Source: Seleniivibrio woodruffii
GTDB taxonomy: Bacteria > Chrysiogenota > Deferribacteres > Deferribacterales > Geovibrionaceae
Assembly: GCF_004339245.1 (NCBI RefSeq)
Contig: NZ_SMGG01000005.1
Coordinates: 124,001 to 188,000 of the forward strand
Direction: 5' to 3'
DNA: 64,000 nucleotides
The notes beneath the pieces were generated by a model. It made no database searches, was not told where the DNA came from, and saw nothing but the letters and a program-made list of their open reading frames with translations. How positions within the stretch are numbered: the first letter of the stretch is position 1; each line of letters starts with the position of its first letter. The position numbers were made by a program, and so were the translations under genes. Positions 26,380 through 35,804 of this stretch are shown here, piece by piece.

Positions 26380-29300
26380 TTAATATTCTATGTCGTACTC
26401 CTGCATTTTCCTGTAAAGTGTCGCCCTTCCCATTTTCAGAATACGGGCAGCTTTCGCCTTATACCCCTTGGCTTCATCCAGCGCCTTAAGAATCATCTCT
26501 TTCTCTTCATCAGGATTCTGCGGCTTGTCGGATGTTAAATCGGCAGGCAGGGCATTTCTGGTTATGAAAGACGTTCCGGTCATGAGGCAGGCATACTCAA
26601 TAACATGTTCAAGCTCTCTGACATTGCCCGGCCAGTCATATTCGATAAGTATTTTTTTCACATCGTCCGCTATATCCACAATATTCTTTCCGAGTTTTAT
26701 GTTGAACCTGTTTATAAACTCCATGGCAAGAGCGAGAATGTCATCTTTGCGTTCACGCAGAGGCGGAACAACCAGTGTCACAACCTTAAGCCTGTAATAC
26801 AGATCCTCACGAAAATTCCCTTTTGACACCATATCTTTCAAATCTCTGTTTGTGGCGGCAATAACCCGCACATCAACCTTGACGGGTTCATTCCTTCCTA
26901 TGATCTCAACTTCTTTCTCCTGAAGCACTCTGAGGAGGCGAACCTGAACATTAGGCGATATGTCGCCTATTTCATCCAGGAATATTGTTCCGCCATCAGC
27001 AGCCTCAAATTTTCCGGTTTTATCCTTATATGCTCCTGTGAATGCCCCTTTGACATGACCGAACAGTTCGCTTTCAAGGAGATTTTCCGGAATGGCTGAA
27101 CAGTTAAGCTTTATGAAAGGTTTGTTTCTGCGTTTCCCGCTCTCGTGTATTCCTGCGGCCACAAGCTCTTTTCCAGTGCCGCTCTCGCCGAGGACAAGAA
27201 CAGTCGAATCAACATCCGCAAGGGATCGCATCATGCTGAATACTGACCGCATGCTGTCGCTCCTTCCAATCATCTTTTCAAATGGACTATCCTCACCGGC
27301 ATCCGGCAAAGCTGCTGTCTCATCTGAAACAACCACAAGAGTTCCGAAATTCTTCCCGTCACTGTCCAGAAGAGGCGTTATATTGAGCTTAAGAAAACGG
27401 ACTCCGCCTTCAAACTCATATTCAGCCATTACACTCTTGTTCTTTGCAGTTTTTTTGACTGAAGATATCAGGGTTGTCGCAAAAAATTCATTTATATTTT
27501 CCATGGATTTGCCCATGTCTTCCGGTTTAAGCAGAAACAGTTTTTCCGCCTCGCTGTTATAACAGCTGAGACAACCGTTTTTATCGAAAGATATGATCCC
27601 CTCGGAAACGCTTTTGATTATAGCTTCCATATGCTTGACATATTTGCTTATTTCCGTTTTCACAGCCATACGGCTGAGCTCTTCGTTCCTTTTCATTTTC
27701 CCTGTGATGTCCGTTCCGATCACCATGTATCCGGATACGCCGTGTTCTTTGTATGTCAGCATGTTTATATGCCAGAGATAATGGTATACACTGCCGTAAA
27801 CAATAAGATCGGACTCTATCTCAACGGTCCTTTTCCCTGAATTGGACTGTAAATGGGCTTCTACCCTCTCCTGACTTACGTTAAGGTAGGGGAACATTGC
27901 TGAACCGACAGAACATGTAAGAAGGGAATATGCTTTTTCGTTATGTTCCGTGATCAGGAAGTTTTCATCTGTGAAAACAACGGGTGATCCTGAATTCTGT
28001 ATCAGCATACGATACTTTCTTTCACCGGAGATCAGCTTCTCTTCAGCTGTTCTGGCTGAAGTTATATCAGTGTAAGCTCCCCGCAAACCGATGAAACGAT
28101 CATTATCGAATATACCTTTGCAATGGTTGCTGAGCCACTTTACAGCCCCATCCCTGCTTATGATCCTTATGTCTGTTTTGCAGGCTTCCCTGTGAAGTCT
28201 GGCCGACTGTTCAGTTCTGAGCCATTTTTCATAGTCTTCAGGATGAATAAGTTTTTCATAAAACAAAGGATAATCAGAAAGCTCCTCTTTTGTGTACCCT
28301 GTTATTTCTTCTGCGGCGGGAGAAATATAGATGAGTTTTCCCTTATCGTTCACCCAGTAAACCCAGTCGGTGGAAAAGTCACATACTATCTGCAGCAGCT
28401 CGTTGCTGCTTTTCAGTTCCTGTTTACCCCTATTTATCTCCTCAAGGAGTTCGTTAAAGGCATCGGCGGTATCCATCACTTCATCATTGGAATCCACTTT
28501 TATAACTTTGCCGGAATCCGGATCGCTCAAAAGGCTGCGTACCTGCTCTTTCAGAGATATGAGTGGATTGATGAGGCTTCTAAGCACAAACGAAAGCATG
28601 AAAAAAACAATGAACGCACCTGAAATGACAAAGAAAATCAGTGTGGACTCAGCTCTGTATATATGCCTGAAAATACTGTCGGATTTATAGTTGGCTATAA
28701 CAGTCCATCCGGCGATGGGAATTCTGCTGAACGATGCCTGAATTGTCCGGTTTTTTCCATCCTCATATTCCATGCTGCCTGAGCCGGCTTTTATCATATC
28801 TTTTATTCTGGGGTTTTCCACCATATCGACTTTTCCGACGATCTTGCTTCTGTCGGGGTGCATAACCACATTCGCACCTGAATCAACAACATATATCCAT
28901 CCTTCATTGTTCAGATGGGTAAATACGCTGTTGTCGAATATATTCTTCCTGTAAAGATTCACTGAACCGCATAGAAAACCTTTCAGTTTGCCTTTGATTA
29001 TCACCGGTGCGGAGATAACTACCATGGGACTTTTAAGCTTCGTGCTTGCTGCGGCCATGAGCGGAGCCGAAATATACAGCTTTCCGGTCTTCATCGGAAC
29101 GGAAATATAGTCCCTCCAGAGAAAACTCATCATTCTCCTCTCGGGACTGTTGTCGCCGGATTCGGCAAGAAGCTGGCCATGTTCGTTAAATATAAGTATG
29201 TTATCATCAAAAACAGAATTGAGTGAAATGTGCTTTCTGATATACAGATCGGCAGATGCATGGTCTTTGAAACTGTCTTCACTCATCATCTGTGCGGATG

Positions 29301-29505
29301 TACGAAGGACTCTCGTAAGTATCAGCAGTTTCGTGTCAATCTCGTCGGCAAGTTTAGACACAAGCTCAAACTGCTGCGCCCGGACGGATTTTTTGGCATT
29401 ATATTTAAAATAGTAAATACCCATCCATGTAAACGCAGGAAAAATGAGAAAAAATATAAGAAGAACACTGAATATCACTTTTGTTTTAAGACTGCGCATT
29501 TTCAT
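26380..29505 (-). CDS. Membrane sensor sigma-54-dependent transcriptional activator (Cache-HAMP-PAS-AAA-Fis)
   Basis: This 1041-residue one-component regulator has an N-terminal membrane helix (about 9-30), a periplasmic double-Cache-type sensor (about 35-280), a second helix (about 283-305), HAMP (about 305-360) and two or three PAS domains (370-730). An AAA+ domain follows, with Walker A GESGTGKE at 773-780 and GAFTGA at 820-825, the loop that contacts sigma-54. A Fis-type helix-turn-helix covers the last 30 residues ([19 protein letters not shown]). It senses a periplasmic ligand directly and needs no separate kinase. It lies between the porin gene and the flavoprotein operon; both have sigma-54 promoters and the same palindrome, so it very probably activates both. 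Confidence 0.92.
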   Translation of the reverse strand: MKMRSLKTKVIFSVLLIFFLIFPAFTWMGIYYFKYNAKKSVRAQQFELVSKLADEIDTKLLILTRVLRTSAQMMSEDSFKDHASADLYIRKHISLNSVFDDNILIFNEHGQLLAESGDNSPERRMMSFLWRDYISVPMKTGKLYISAPLMAAASTKLKSPMVVISAPVIIKGKLKGFLCGSVNLYRKNIFDNSVFTHLNNEGWIYVVDSGANVVMHPDRSKIVGKVDMVENPRIKDMIKAGSGSMEYEDGKNRTIQASFSRIPIAGWTVIANYKSDSIFRHIYRAESTLIFFVISGAFIVFFMLSFVLRSLINPLISLKEQVRSLLSDPDSGKVIKVDSNDEVMDTADAFNELLEEINRGKQELKSSNELLQIVCDFSTDWVYWVNDKGKLIYISPAAEEITGYTKEELSDYPLFYEKLIHPEDYEKWLRTEQSARLHREACKTDIRIISRDGAVKWLSNHCKGIFDNDRFIGLRGAYTDITSARTAEEKLISGERKYRMLIQNSGSPVVFTDENFLITEHNEKAYSLLTCSVGSAMFPYLNVSQERVEAHLQSNSGKRTVEIESDLIVYGSVYHYLWHINMLTYKEHGVSGYMVIGTDITGKMKRNEELSRMAVKTEISKYVKHMEAIIKSVSEGIISFDKNGCLSCYNSEAEKLFLLKPEDMGKSMENINEFFATTLISSVKKTAKNKSVMAEYEFEGGVRFLKLNITPLLDSDGKNFGTLVVVSDETAALPDAGEDSPFEKMIGRSDSMRSVFSMMRSLADVDSTVLVLGESGTGKELVAAGIHESGKRRNKPFIKLNCSAIPENLLESELFGHVKGAFTGAYKDKTGKFEAADGGTIFLDEIGDISPNVQVRLLRVLQEKEVEIIGRNEPVKVDVRVIAATNRDLKDMVSKGNFREDLYYRLKVVTLVVPPLRERKDDILALAMEFINRFNIKLGKNIVDIADDVKKILIEYDWPGNVRELEHVIEYACLMTGTSFITRNALPADLTSDKPQNPDEEKEMILKALDEAKGYKAKAARILKMGRATLYRKMQEYDIEY

Positions 29506-29673
29506 GATACATCCCGATAAAAGACAAATTTGAACCGGCTCACGTTTTTCATGTAATGAATCATATCACTTTTACATTTCCATTTCCATCCCAAAAATAA
29601 AACTAAACTATTATCAACAAAGCCAATTTATCCCACAACATGATTATTAACGTCATTATGAAACACTTTTAAT

Positions 29674-29688
29674 GAGACACCCTGTCTC
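29674..29688. promoter_or_regulatory. Upstream activator palindrome, flavoprotein side
   Basis: GAGACA-CCC-TGTCTC has the same arms as the site at 26353-26367. It lies about 120 bases upstream of the predicted sigma-54 start, a usual distance for an enhancer-binding activator. Confidence 0.7.
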
Positions 29689-29774
29689 GTCAAATACAGC
29701 AAATTTCACAACAAACAACAAATGCCGGAACACAAACCATTGATACTCCAAGATATCGAACCTTCGTCATTATA

Positions 29775-29790
29775 TGGCACGGCAATTGAC
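29775..29790 (+). promoter_or_regulatory. Sigma-54 promoter of the flavoprotein operon
   Basis: TGGCACG (29775-29781) and TTGA (29786-29789) have correct -24/-12 spacing. Transcription should begin near 29801 and leave a leader of about 60 bases before the ATG at 29864. Confidence 0.77.
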
Positions 29791-29863
29791 TATTAGGATG
29801 GCATAACAGACCGGAATAACATGCAGATTTCCGGTGTCTGGTATTAATTTTTAGGAGGAAGCA

Positions 29864-31432
29864 ATGAGATTGCTTAACAAAGTTATCATGGTGTGCGCTC
29901 TGCTCGCACTCGCAGTCCCCAATGCATTTGCTGTGCAAAAGCTGACGGCGGACATCGTTGTTGTCGGCGGAGGTCTCTCAGGTCTTTCCGCAGCTTTAAC
30001 AGCTGTTCGCAGCGGTGCTTCGGTGATTGTATTTGAAAAACTCCCGGGGCTTGGCGGCGCAGGCAACTATCCGGAAGGTTCAACAGGTGTAGGAACAAGG
30101 ATGCAGGCAAAAGCCGGCTACAACGTGACTGTTCAGCAGGTTTTTGATGCAGCAATAGATTTTCACCACTGGAGAGCAAATGCCGCAGTTCTTAAAGAAC
30201 TTCTGGCTAATTCCGGAAAAACTATAGACGACATCGAAGACATGGGAGTTGAATTTAAAGGCATAAAAACAATGTTCCCTGAAGAAAAATCTCTTCATAT
30301 CTGGCACTGCTACAAAAACAACGGTGCAAGCGTTGTCAGAGCCATGCAGAAAGAGATTTACGCAAAAGGCGGAAGAATATTTCTTGAAACGCCTGTGACA
30401 AAGCTGATGACAGACAAGTCAGGAAGAGTTACCGGTGTTTACGCCACAGACACAGCATACGGCGAAAAATATGAAGCTACTGCCAAAGGCGGTGTCATAA
30501 TTGCAACCGGCGGATTTCCCACCAACAAAAACATGCTTAAAGACTATGTGTCGGACAGCAGCGGCGAAGGAATGCTGGAACCTATTTTCCTCAGAGGACC
30601 TATGCTTGACGGAAGAAACGGCGACGGCATCAATATGGCTAAAAACGCCGGAGCAGGTCTTGCGGGCATGCAGGCCGTTGCAGGAAACGCACCCTACCTT
30701 TTTGACAAAGTCAACCCGCTCATCAGACAGTTTAATGGTGCAGATTCTCTTAAACAGACAAGAACAGCCCTCAGTCAGCCATTCCTCTGGGTTAACCAGA
30801 CCGGCGACCGTTTCTACAATGAATCTCAGGGTTCCAGCTTCACAAACGTATACAACGCCATGACATCTAACGGCGGTGTTATGTACAGCATCTTCGACGA
30901 AAGCATGAAACAGAAAATGATAACCAGCGGCCCGCTGACTCCTTTCAACGCTATTGTTGTTGTCGGACAGAAAATGACGGAGCTTGACCATGGTATCGAA
31001 AACGGTATCAAACAAGGATACGCTTTCAAAGCCGACACTCTCGATGAACTCGCTAAAAAGATTGGAGTGGATGCAAACCACCTCAAAGCAAGCGTGTCCA
31101 ACGTCAATAAATTCGCAGCCAATAAGAAAGACACCGAATGGGGACGCAAACCTGAGCACCTGTTTGCATTTCAGGATCAGGGTCCCTACTACGCACTTAA
31201 AGGTATCCGTGCATTCTTCCTGACACTGGGCGGAGTTAAGATAAACACAGAGTTTCAGGCTCTCTCTACTCATGGACAGCCTGTTAAAGGCCTCTATGTA
31301 ACAGGTCAGGATATGGGCGGGCTTTATGACAGCTCATACGATCTGCTCGTAGAAGGTTCTGCAAGCGGTTTTGCACTGACCTCAGGCAGACTTGCAGCAC
31401 AGAACATCATTAAAAATGAATTAGGCAGATAA
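29864..31432 (+). CDS. Periplasmic FAD-dependent reductase, flavocytochrome c flavoprotein subunit (not a fumarate reductase)
   Basis: The protein has 522 residues: a Sec signal peptide (1-23, PNAFAVQ), an FAD-binding Rossmann motif VVGGGLSGLSAAL and a C-terminal FAD contact GLYVTGQDMGG. This is the fumarate reductase/flavocytochrome c fold without its own haem domain; the tetraheme partner is the next gene. The residues that define fumarate reductase are missing by eye alignment with Shewanella Fcc3: the catalytic Arg402 position is Lys349 or a neighbour, His504 is Leu453, and the HGANRLGG segment with Arg544 reads YDSSYDLL (488-495). It should therefore act on another unsaturated or similar electron acceptor. 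Expression is sigma-54 dependent and linked to an outer-membrane porin. Confidence 0.86.
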   Translation: MRLLNKVIMVCALLALAVPNAFAVQKLTADIVVVGGGLSGLSAALTAVRSGASVIVFEKLPGLGGAGNYPEGSTGVGTRMQAKAGYNVTVQQVFDAAIDFHHWRANAAVLKELLANSGKTIDDIEDMGVEFKGIKTMFPEEKSLHIWHCYKNNGASVVRAMQKEIYAKGGRIFLETPVTKLMTDKSGRVTGVYATDTAYGEKYEATAKGGVIIATGGFPTNKNMLKDYVSDSSGEGMLEPIFLRGPMLDGRNGDGINMAKNAGAGLAGMQAVAGNAPYLFDKVNPLIRQFNGADSLKQTRTALSQPFLWVNQTGDRFYNESQGSSFTNVYNAMTSNGGVMYSIFDESMKQKMITSGPLTPFNAIVVVGQKMTELDHGIENGIKQGYAFKADTLDELAKKIGVDANHLKASVSNVNKFAANKKDTEWGRKPEHLFAFQDQGPYYALKGIRAFFLTLGGVKINTEFQALSTHGQPVKGLYVTGQDMGGLYDSSYDLLVEGSASGFALTSGRLAAQNIIKNELGR

Positions 31433-31443
31433 GGAGCAGCAGA

Positions 31444-31833
31444 ATGTCCAGAAAATTTTCTATAATCACAACAGCAGTGTTTGCTGTGTGCCTGTTCTTT
31501 GCTTTCGCAGGCGGTGCATCTGCTGCCACAAAAGCAATTGTTTCAACACTGGCACACAAAGAGGCAGGGCTTAAATGCATCGACTGCCACGAAACCGATA
31601 AGCCGACAAAAATGCCGCACCACAGTGCATGTATTAAATGCCACGACTCAGGCAGCGGTTACTATACCGGAGAAATGAGAACCTACATTAACTCCGGGAA
31701 AGAAAGAAAATTCAACATGCACGATTCACACCAGGGTCCTGTCAGATGTACAGTCTGCCACACAGTGCACAAAGCTCCCAACGAAAAGATGCACTGCAAC
31801 TGGTGCCACCAGATAGAAGTTAAGGTTAAATAG
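31444..31833 (+). CDS. Periplasmic tetraheme cytochrome c, partner of the flavoprotein
   Basis: The protein has 129 residues: a Sec signal peptide (about 1-27, ending GGASA) and four haem c motifs, CIDCH (45-49), CIKCH (63-67), CTVCH (102-106) and CNWCH (118-122). It is the small cytochrome type that delivers electrons to two-subunit flavocytochrome c reductases; the same domain is fused to the flavoprotein in Shewanella Fcc3. It begins eleven bases after the flavoprotein stop and ends at a strong terminator, so the two form one transcript. Electrons would come from the quinol pool through an inner-membrane cytochrome not encoded here. Confidence 0.93.
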   Translation: MSRKFSIITTAVFAVCLFFAFAGGASAATKAIVSTLAHKEAGLKCIDCHETDKPTKMPHHSACIKCHDSGSGYYTGEMRTYINSGKERKFNMHDSHQGPVRCTVCHTVHKAPNEKMHCNWCHQIEVKVK

Positions 31834-31835
31834 CA

Positions 31836-31870
31836 AAAAACCCGGCGCAAGAGAGTTACGCCGGGTTTTT
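31836..31870 (+). terminator. Intrinsic terminator of the flavoprotein-cytochrome operon
   Basis: AAAAACCCGGCG (31836-31847) pairs perfectly with CGCCGGGTTTTT (31859-31870) across an eleven-base loop. Confidence 0.9.
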
Positions 31871-31926
31871 ATATTCAACTCACCAAACCTCTGTAAAACA
31901 CCCGAAAAATCCACATATCATACAAA

Positions 31927-32005
31927 CAGAAAAGCCGCCGTATCTTCCGATACGGCGGCTCTATGTTATATGCCTGAATAGATTTCAGTCAGTTCGGTTC
32001 AGAAA
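31927..32005. repeat. 79-bp dispersed repeat, copy B (contains terminator)
   Basis: Identical to 23612-23690. The hairpin part (31930-31959) serves as the minus-strand terminator of the ankyrin gene at 32042. Downstream of the identity, AATTACATTGCTGTT resembles the segment AATAATGTCGCTGTT in the related sequence at 33701-33762. Confidence 0.9.
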
Positions 32006-32041
32006 ATTACATTGCTGTTAACGAAGATCTTCGAGCCTGCC

Positions 32042-33379
32042 TCATCGTGCTCCGGATTTCTCAAGCAACGCAACGAACTTGGTAAAGGGAACTCGCTTCG
32101 CAAGAATAAGTGGGGTCGTGTTCGGATTGGGTCCTTCGTTCACGTTAATCCCAGCTTTGATGATGATTTCAAACTTCCTCAGATAAGCGTTCGTGATCCT
32201 GTTTTCGTCCATGGAGACCTTGTATGCTTCATTGGCATTCTTCAGGTTATTTACGAGGATGCTTTCCTTCGTTTTGTTCAAATGGTGGACGTTTGCACCG
32301 GATTTGAGCAGGAAGGTAACCACTTCAGGATCGGTAACAGCAAAAAGCGGGGTATAGCTCCAATCGCTCTCGTGGTTGACATCGGCTCCGGCAGCAACCA
32401 GAGCACGGGACACGGCCATCACATTGGTCTTGAAAAGTGCATTTTCGCCGTACTCGCAACGCTCGTTAACCCTGATGCCATTGACGGCCAGAAGGGTTCC
32501 GACCCTGGAGGGGTTCCCCACGACAGCGGCATTACACAGCGGCGTATTATTATTTACGTCTTTACTGTTGATGTCGGCTCCGGCATTGACAAGGGCTTTC
32601 ACTACCGCTGCGAAGTCGTTGTTTCCGTTCTTGCTCTGACTATACCGTGTGATGATGGCGAGCGGATCGTTGCCGGCCTTGTCCTTCAAATCCGGCCGTG
32701 CGCCGGCTGCTATGAGGATCTGCATCAAGGTGAATTTATCCTCCATAGCTGCTATGAGAAGGGGCGTCTGTTTATCTATATTGGATGTCTGGTTGATGTC
32801 GTATTTAAAAGACTGGTGGATCTTCACCGTCTCCACCAGATCGGCACGAGTGAGCCACGTCGTATTCTCAAACTGCTCACGTTTCGCTTTAAGTCCCTGA
32901 CTTTTGATTGCATCCATAACTTGCTTCTTCTCCGCCTCAGTCGTGATATGGGCAGTGGAATAGCACCAAGACTCCAGGGGGGAATAGCGGTTTTTTTCTG
33001 TGCGGACAAAAGGATCCGCACCGTTTTCAAGAAGCAGTTTGTGCATCTCAGGCTTCTTCGCCATATGGAGTGCCGTCAGCCCGTCACGGCTGACCAGATT
33101 GACATCACCCTTGTTACGCAGCATCATCTTAACTATCTCGATGTGGCCGCTTACTACAGCATTCTGCATGATGCTGTTGCCGTTGGGCACAATTGCGTTT
33201 GGCGAAGCTCCCGCCTGAGTGAGGCGTGTTGCCTCGCTGAGATTGTTCCTCAGAACGGCTTCGAACAGTGCCATATCCTGAGGTGCAAGGGGCTTGGGAA
33301 ACAGATTAAACCAACCTGCCCAGGCGGTAAAAGACAGCATTGTCAGGACAATGGTCAAGAAAAAAATTCTGATTTTCAT
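32042..33379 (-). CDS. Exported ankyrin-repeat protein
   Basis: The protein has 445 residues: a signal peptide (about 1-20, LSFTAWAG) followed by about ten ankyrin repeats across the rest of the chain, for example DGLTALHMAKKPEMHKLLL and VNNNTPLCNAAVVGNPSRV. It should be periplasmic and mediate protein contacts; no catalytic domain is present. ATG 33379 is chosen because GGAG lies seven bases before it. In-frame ATG codons at 33382 and 33406 are alternatives. The plus strand of this gene is also open over about 1.5 kb, but that frame shows no protein features. Confidence 0.85.
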   Translation of the reverse strand: MKIRIFFLTIVLTMLSFTAWAGWFNLFPKPLAPQDMALFEAVLRNNLSEATRLTQAGASPNAIVPNGNSIMQNAVVSGHIEIVKMMLRNKGDVNLVSRDGLTALHMAKKPEMHKLLLENGADPFVRTEKNRYSPLESWCYSTAHITTEAEKKQVMDAIKSQGLKAKREQFENTTWLTRADLVETVKIHQSFKYDINQTSNIDKQTPLLIAAMEDKFTLMQILIAAGARPDLKDKAGNDPLAIITRYSQSKNGNNDFAAVVKALVNAGADINSKDVNNNTPLCNAAVVGNPSRVGTLLAVNGIRVNERCEYGENALFKTNVMAVSRALVAAGADVNHESDWSYTPLFAVTDPEVVTFLLKSGANVHHLNKTKESILVNNLKNANEAYKVSMDENRITNAYLRKFEIIIKAGINVNEGPNPNTTPLILAKRVPFTKFVALLEKSGAR

Positions 33380-33642
33380 CATATCTCTCCAGCCTTTCTG
33401 AGGCATTTTAATCGTATTATACCAATAATTATCAAACTGCTGTTAATAAAGATATGGGCTGCTTGCCTTGATTGCTTAAAACGTACTTCAATCTGCCCGA
33501 TACCATCATAAGGCTCACCTGCATAAAAGGTTTGTGTTACTCCGTACACATAAGGTCTAAGTCTATCGCAACTCTGTCGAAGTCGTCAACCGCATTGAAA
33601 GTCCTGCCAACAATTTAGAGCAATTCGGAGCAGTTGGAACGA

Positions 33643-33677
33643 AAAAGGCAACCAGCGTAAACCATTGATTGCCTTTT
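33643..33677. terminator. Bidirectional intrinsic terminator
   Basis: AAAAGGCAA (33643-33651) pairs perfectly with TTGCCTTTT (33669-33677) with a 17-base loop. No gene on either strand ends close to it, so it may be left over from a lost gene. Confidence 0.6.
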
Positions 33678-33700
33678 AAGTTATTGAAATATAAAAGCCC

Positions 33701-33762
33701 CACTGAAGATATTTCAGCCAGCCCAGTTCAGAAACAGCTCCGAAAATAATGTCGCTGTTTTT
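33701..33762. repeat. Divergent member of the dispersed repeat family
   Basis: This stretch contains TTCAGCCAGCCCAGTTCAG and AAACAGCTC, close to the tail of the 79-bp repeats (TTCAGTCAGTTCGGTTCAG; copy A also continues AAACAGCTC). It ends directly at the tRNA-Arg fragment. The hairpin half of the repeat is absent. Confidence 0.6.
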
Positions 33763-33787
33763 GAACTCCTAACCTTTTGATCCGTAG
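33763..33787 (-). repeat. tRNA-Arg fragment (direct repeat of the tRNA-Arg gene)
   Basis: These 25 bases are identical to 35822-35846 inside the tRNA-Arg gene, from the T stem to the anticodon loop. With the intact gene they form direct repeats that bracket the DUF2971 gene and higBA. Confidence 0.85.
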
Positions 33788-33983
33788 AAATCTGTGATAT
33801 TCAAAATTTTGTGTATTTATCAAAAATGCACGTAACACTTCAGGCAGATTAATATTTTCTACTATTATCTTTATAGCCATACAAAATAAAATAAGTTGGT
33901 GGAACTTATCTTCAATCTATCAAATCAGAGTTTCCAATGTGATATATTATATAATTAATATTAAACAATGGAGCATGGATATA

Positions 33984-35027
33984 ATGCTTGTAAAATACTA
34001 CGGGTTCTATTTCGACAACAATTCAAATAAACATATATTAAGAGATGATTTTATATCCAATGGTTTTTTCCGCATAACGCAGCCAAAGTTTCTTAATGAT
34101 AAAGGGAGTGAAGCAAAGCTTTTTCCGTATTTTAACGAATTTTCACCAGCAGATTTAGCATGGGCAAGGAAGCGTCATGACAAAATACAAAAAGATCCAA
34201 ATTATACTCCTTCTGAGGAAGAGTTAATTAATTTCTTTTTAAAGCCTGTGGGCGAGAGATATGGAGAACATTTTCCACATCTACTCAGAATGGAAACAGA
34301 CTATGAGACAATGGATGAATATGATAAAGACCAATTTACAAATATTGTAGAAAAAATGAATCACTATATGATAGAAATTATAAGTTGCCAACTCGGAGTA
34401 CTCTCTTTATGTAAATCTGATACGAACGAACTTATGTGGACACATTATGCAAGCGCAGGCGAGGGAATCGCAGTAACATTTAAAGAAAGTCATGAATTTT
34501 TTAAAAAATATGTACCTAAAGATGTCAGTTATCTTCCAGAAAAAAGAGCTTCGCTAACTTATTATAAGGGCAGTATAAGAATCAACGGAGAACCTATCAA
34601 AACATTTACACAACCTAACATTACTAATCCATTTGCAGCTTTAATAGTTTTGAATAAAAATGGCGTTGATATTCAAAATTTCACAGAAAGATTGATCTAT
34701 GCTAAAGCAGAAAAATGGAAATCAGAAGATGAGGTAAGAATAATCTGCATGTTAAATTCTTGTGAACACAAAACAGGAAAAGTAATCACTCCAAAATTAG
34801 ATATTGATTTCCCTCAGGCTACATTACACAGTTATTCTGAAATTTGCCTAAAAAAAATCCCATTCGATGCTTTTGAAAGCATAGTCTTAGGTTACGGTAT
34901 TAGCAAAGCTAATAAAAATATGATAATAGAAAAAGTTAAGGCAAACCCAGAGCTGTCACACATCAAGATCAAGATTGCGCAACACAATATATATGGAAAT
35001 TTAGAAACTACAGAGATAAATACATAA
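33984..35027 (+). CDS. DUF2971 family protein
   Basis: The protein has 347 residues. The segment LGVLSLCKSDTNELMWTHYA followed by GEGIAVTF is the family hallmark of DUF2971; the start (YYGFYFDNNSNKHIL) and LIYAKAEKWKSEDEVRI fit as well. No biochemical role is established; such genes often occur in variable islands next to defence or toxin-antitoxin genes. Several in-frame ATG codons are present; 33984 has GGAG about ten bases upstream. The gene is much more A+T rich than its surroundings and lies between the tRNA-Arg repeats, so it was probably acquired by transfer. Confidence 0.75.
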   Translation: MLVKYYGFYFDNNSNKHILRDDFISNGFFRITQPKFLNDKGSEAKLFPYFNEFSPADLAWARKRHDKIQKDPNYTPSEEELINFFLKPVGERYGEHFPHLLRMETDYETMDEYDKDQFTNIVEKMNHYMIEIISCQLGVLSLCKSDTNELMWTHYASAGEGIAVTFKESHEFFKKYVPKDVSYLPEKRASLTYYKGSIRINGEPIKTFTQPNITNPFAALIVLNKNGVDIQNFTERLIYAKAEKWKSEDEVRIICMLNSCEHKTGKVITPKLDIDFPQATLHSYSEICLKKIPFDAFESIVLGYGISKANKNMIIEKVKANPELSHIKIKIAQHNIYGNLETTEINT

Positions 35028-35046
35028 TGATACTAAATTAACCTCT

Positions 35047-35394
35047 TCATGCCCCAATCAGCGACTCATAAGGAATATCAAGTTCTTTGTGGAGGTTTTG
35101 AATCATTCTCAGATTGAGTTTACGCTTTTTATTCAGAACTTCGCTTACTCTGTTCTGACCACCGAAGGATTTTTCAATATCCTTGTTGGTAAGCCCCATC
35201 TGCTCCATACGGAATTTGATGGCTTCTATAGGGTCGGGCGCATCAATAGGAAAATTATTATCCTCATATTTTTCAACAAGCAGAGCCAGAACCTCAAGTT
35301 CATCAAGGCTGTCCTGATCCTCTTTATCCATCAGAAAATCTATTCTGTTAAGAGCCTTATCGTAATCTTCTTCTGTTTTTATCGGTCTAAGCAT
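35047..35394 (-). CDS. higA: HigA-type antitoxin with HTH domain
   Basis: The protein has 115 residues. It starts MLRPIKTEEDYDKALNRI and contains DAPDPIEAIKFRMEQMGLT, both typical of the HigA group, followed by a Cro/C1 helix-turn-helix (NKDIEKSFGGQNRVSEVLN). HigA neutralises HigB and represses the pair. The start at 35394 is one base after the higB stop codon, and GAGGTG at the end of higB is its ribosome binding site. In-frame codons to 35460 lie inside higB and are not used. Confidence 0.87.
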   Translation of the reverse strand: MLRPIKTEEDYDKALNRIDFLMDKEDQDSLDELEVLALLVEKYEDNNFPIDAPDPIEAIKFRMEQMGLTNKDIEKSFGGQNRVSEVLNKKRKLNLRMIQNLHKELDIPYESLIGA

Positions 35395-35395
35395 C

Positions 35396-35689
35396 TCACA
35401 CCTCTGAGGCGTTAATTTTGTCATATTCCTTGTGTGTGCCCACGAACCGGACAAACACAATCTCTGCCTTATAGTTTATTTTAACAATCAGCCTGTATTT
35501 GTTTCCGCAAATATTAAAAACCACTCTGTTGTCAACAATCAGGCTGGCACTGCCGTATTTTTCTTTAATTGACGAAAAATCATGCCACTTTTCCTGCCTA
35601 ACCTCGTAATACCATGCTTCCAACTGATTCTTACTGTCTGCATATTTAGAGTAAAACTCAACCAGAGCTTTTTTCGCAATTATTCTCAT
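35396..35689 (-). CDS. higB: HigB-type mRNA interferase toxin
   Basis: The protein has 97 residues and the RelE-like HigB fold. Landmarks are the start MRIIAKKALVEFYSKYAD, the central VDNRVVFNICGNKYRLIVKI and the end VRFVGTHKEYDKI. HigB toxins cleave mRNA on the ribosome. The toxin gene precedes the antitoxin, as usual for higBA. The pair lies just outside tRNA-Arg, within the region bounded by the tRNA repeats. Confidence 0.88.
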   Translation of the reverse strand: MRIIAKKALVEFYSKYADSKNQLEAWYYEVRQEKWHDFSSIKEKYGSASLIVDNRVVFNICGNKYRLIVKINYKAEIVFVRFVGTHKEYDKINASEV

Positions 35690-35763
35690 ATCTTAAAATA
35701 GTTGAGTGCCATTAAGTTGTCAATAGAATATTTCCCATTCTGGGATATATCAAAAATAGCAAC

Positions 35764-35795
35764 AAAAAAGCCGCCGTATCTTCCGATACAGCGGC
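35764..35795 (-). terminator. Terminator of tRNA-Arg (divergent copy of the repeat hairpin)
   Basis: GCCGCCGTATC (35770-35780) pairs with GATACAGCGGC (35785-35795), TTCC loop and one mismatch, followed by six T on the minus strand. The same hairpin forms the start of the 79-bp repeats at 23612 and 31927. Confidence 0.83.
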
Positions 35796-35804
35796 TCTAT
35801 TTTA

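Larger units (their letters stand above)
29506..29863. other. Divergent regulatory region between activator gene and flavoprotein operon
   Basis: This 358-base gap holds the palindrome at 29674-29688, the sigma-54 promoter at 29775-29790 and an AGGAGG ribosome binding site near 29853. I see no coding sequence. A promoter for the divergent activator gene must lie in 29506-29670, but no convincing sigma-70 pair stands out. Confidence 0.6.
33380..33983. other. Intergenic region with terminator, repeat remnants and tRNA fragment
   Basis: No coding sequence is supported. The region holds a bidirectional terminator (33643-33677), a repeat-related tail (33701-33762) and a 25-base tRNA-Arg fragment (33763-33787). 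It becomes very A+T rich from about 33790 onward, towards the DUF2971 gene. Confidence 0.6.

Noticed and set aside
29864-31432. Annotation as fumarate reductase
   Set aside because: The fold fits, but the residues that bind and protonate fumarate are not conserved, so the specific name would be misleading.
32012-33511. Long open frame of about 500 codons on the plus strand
   Set aside because: It lies opposite the ankyrin-repeat gene, has no ribosome binding site or domain pattern, and its composition is that of an antisense shadow.
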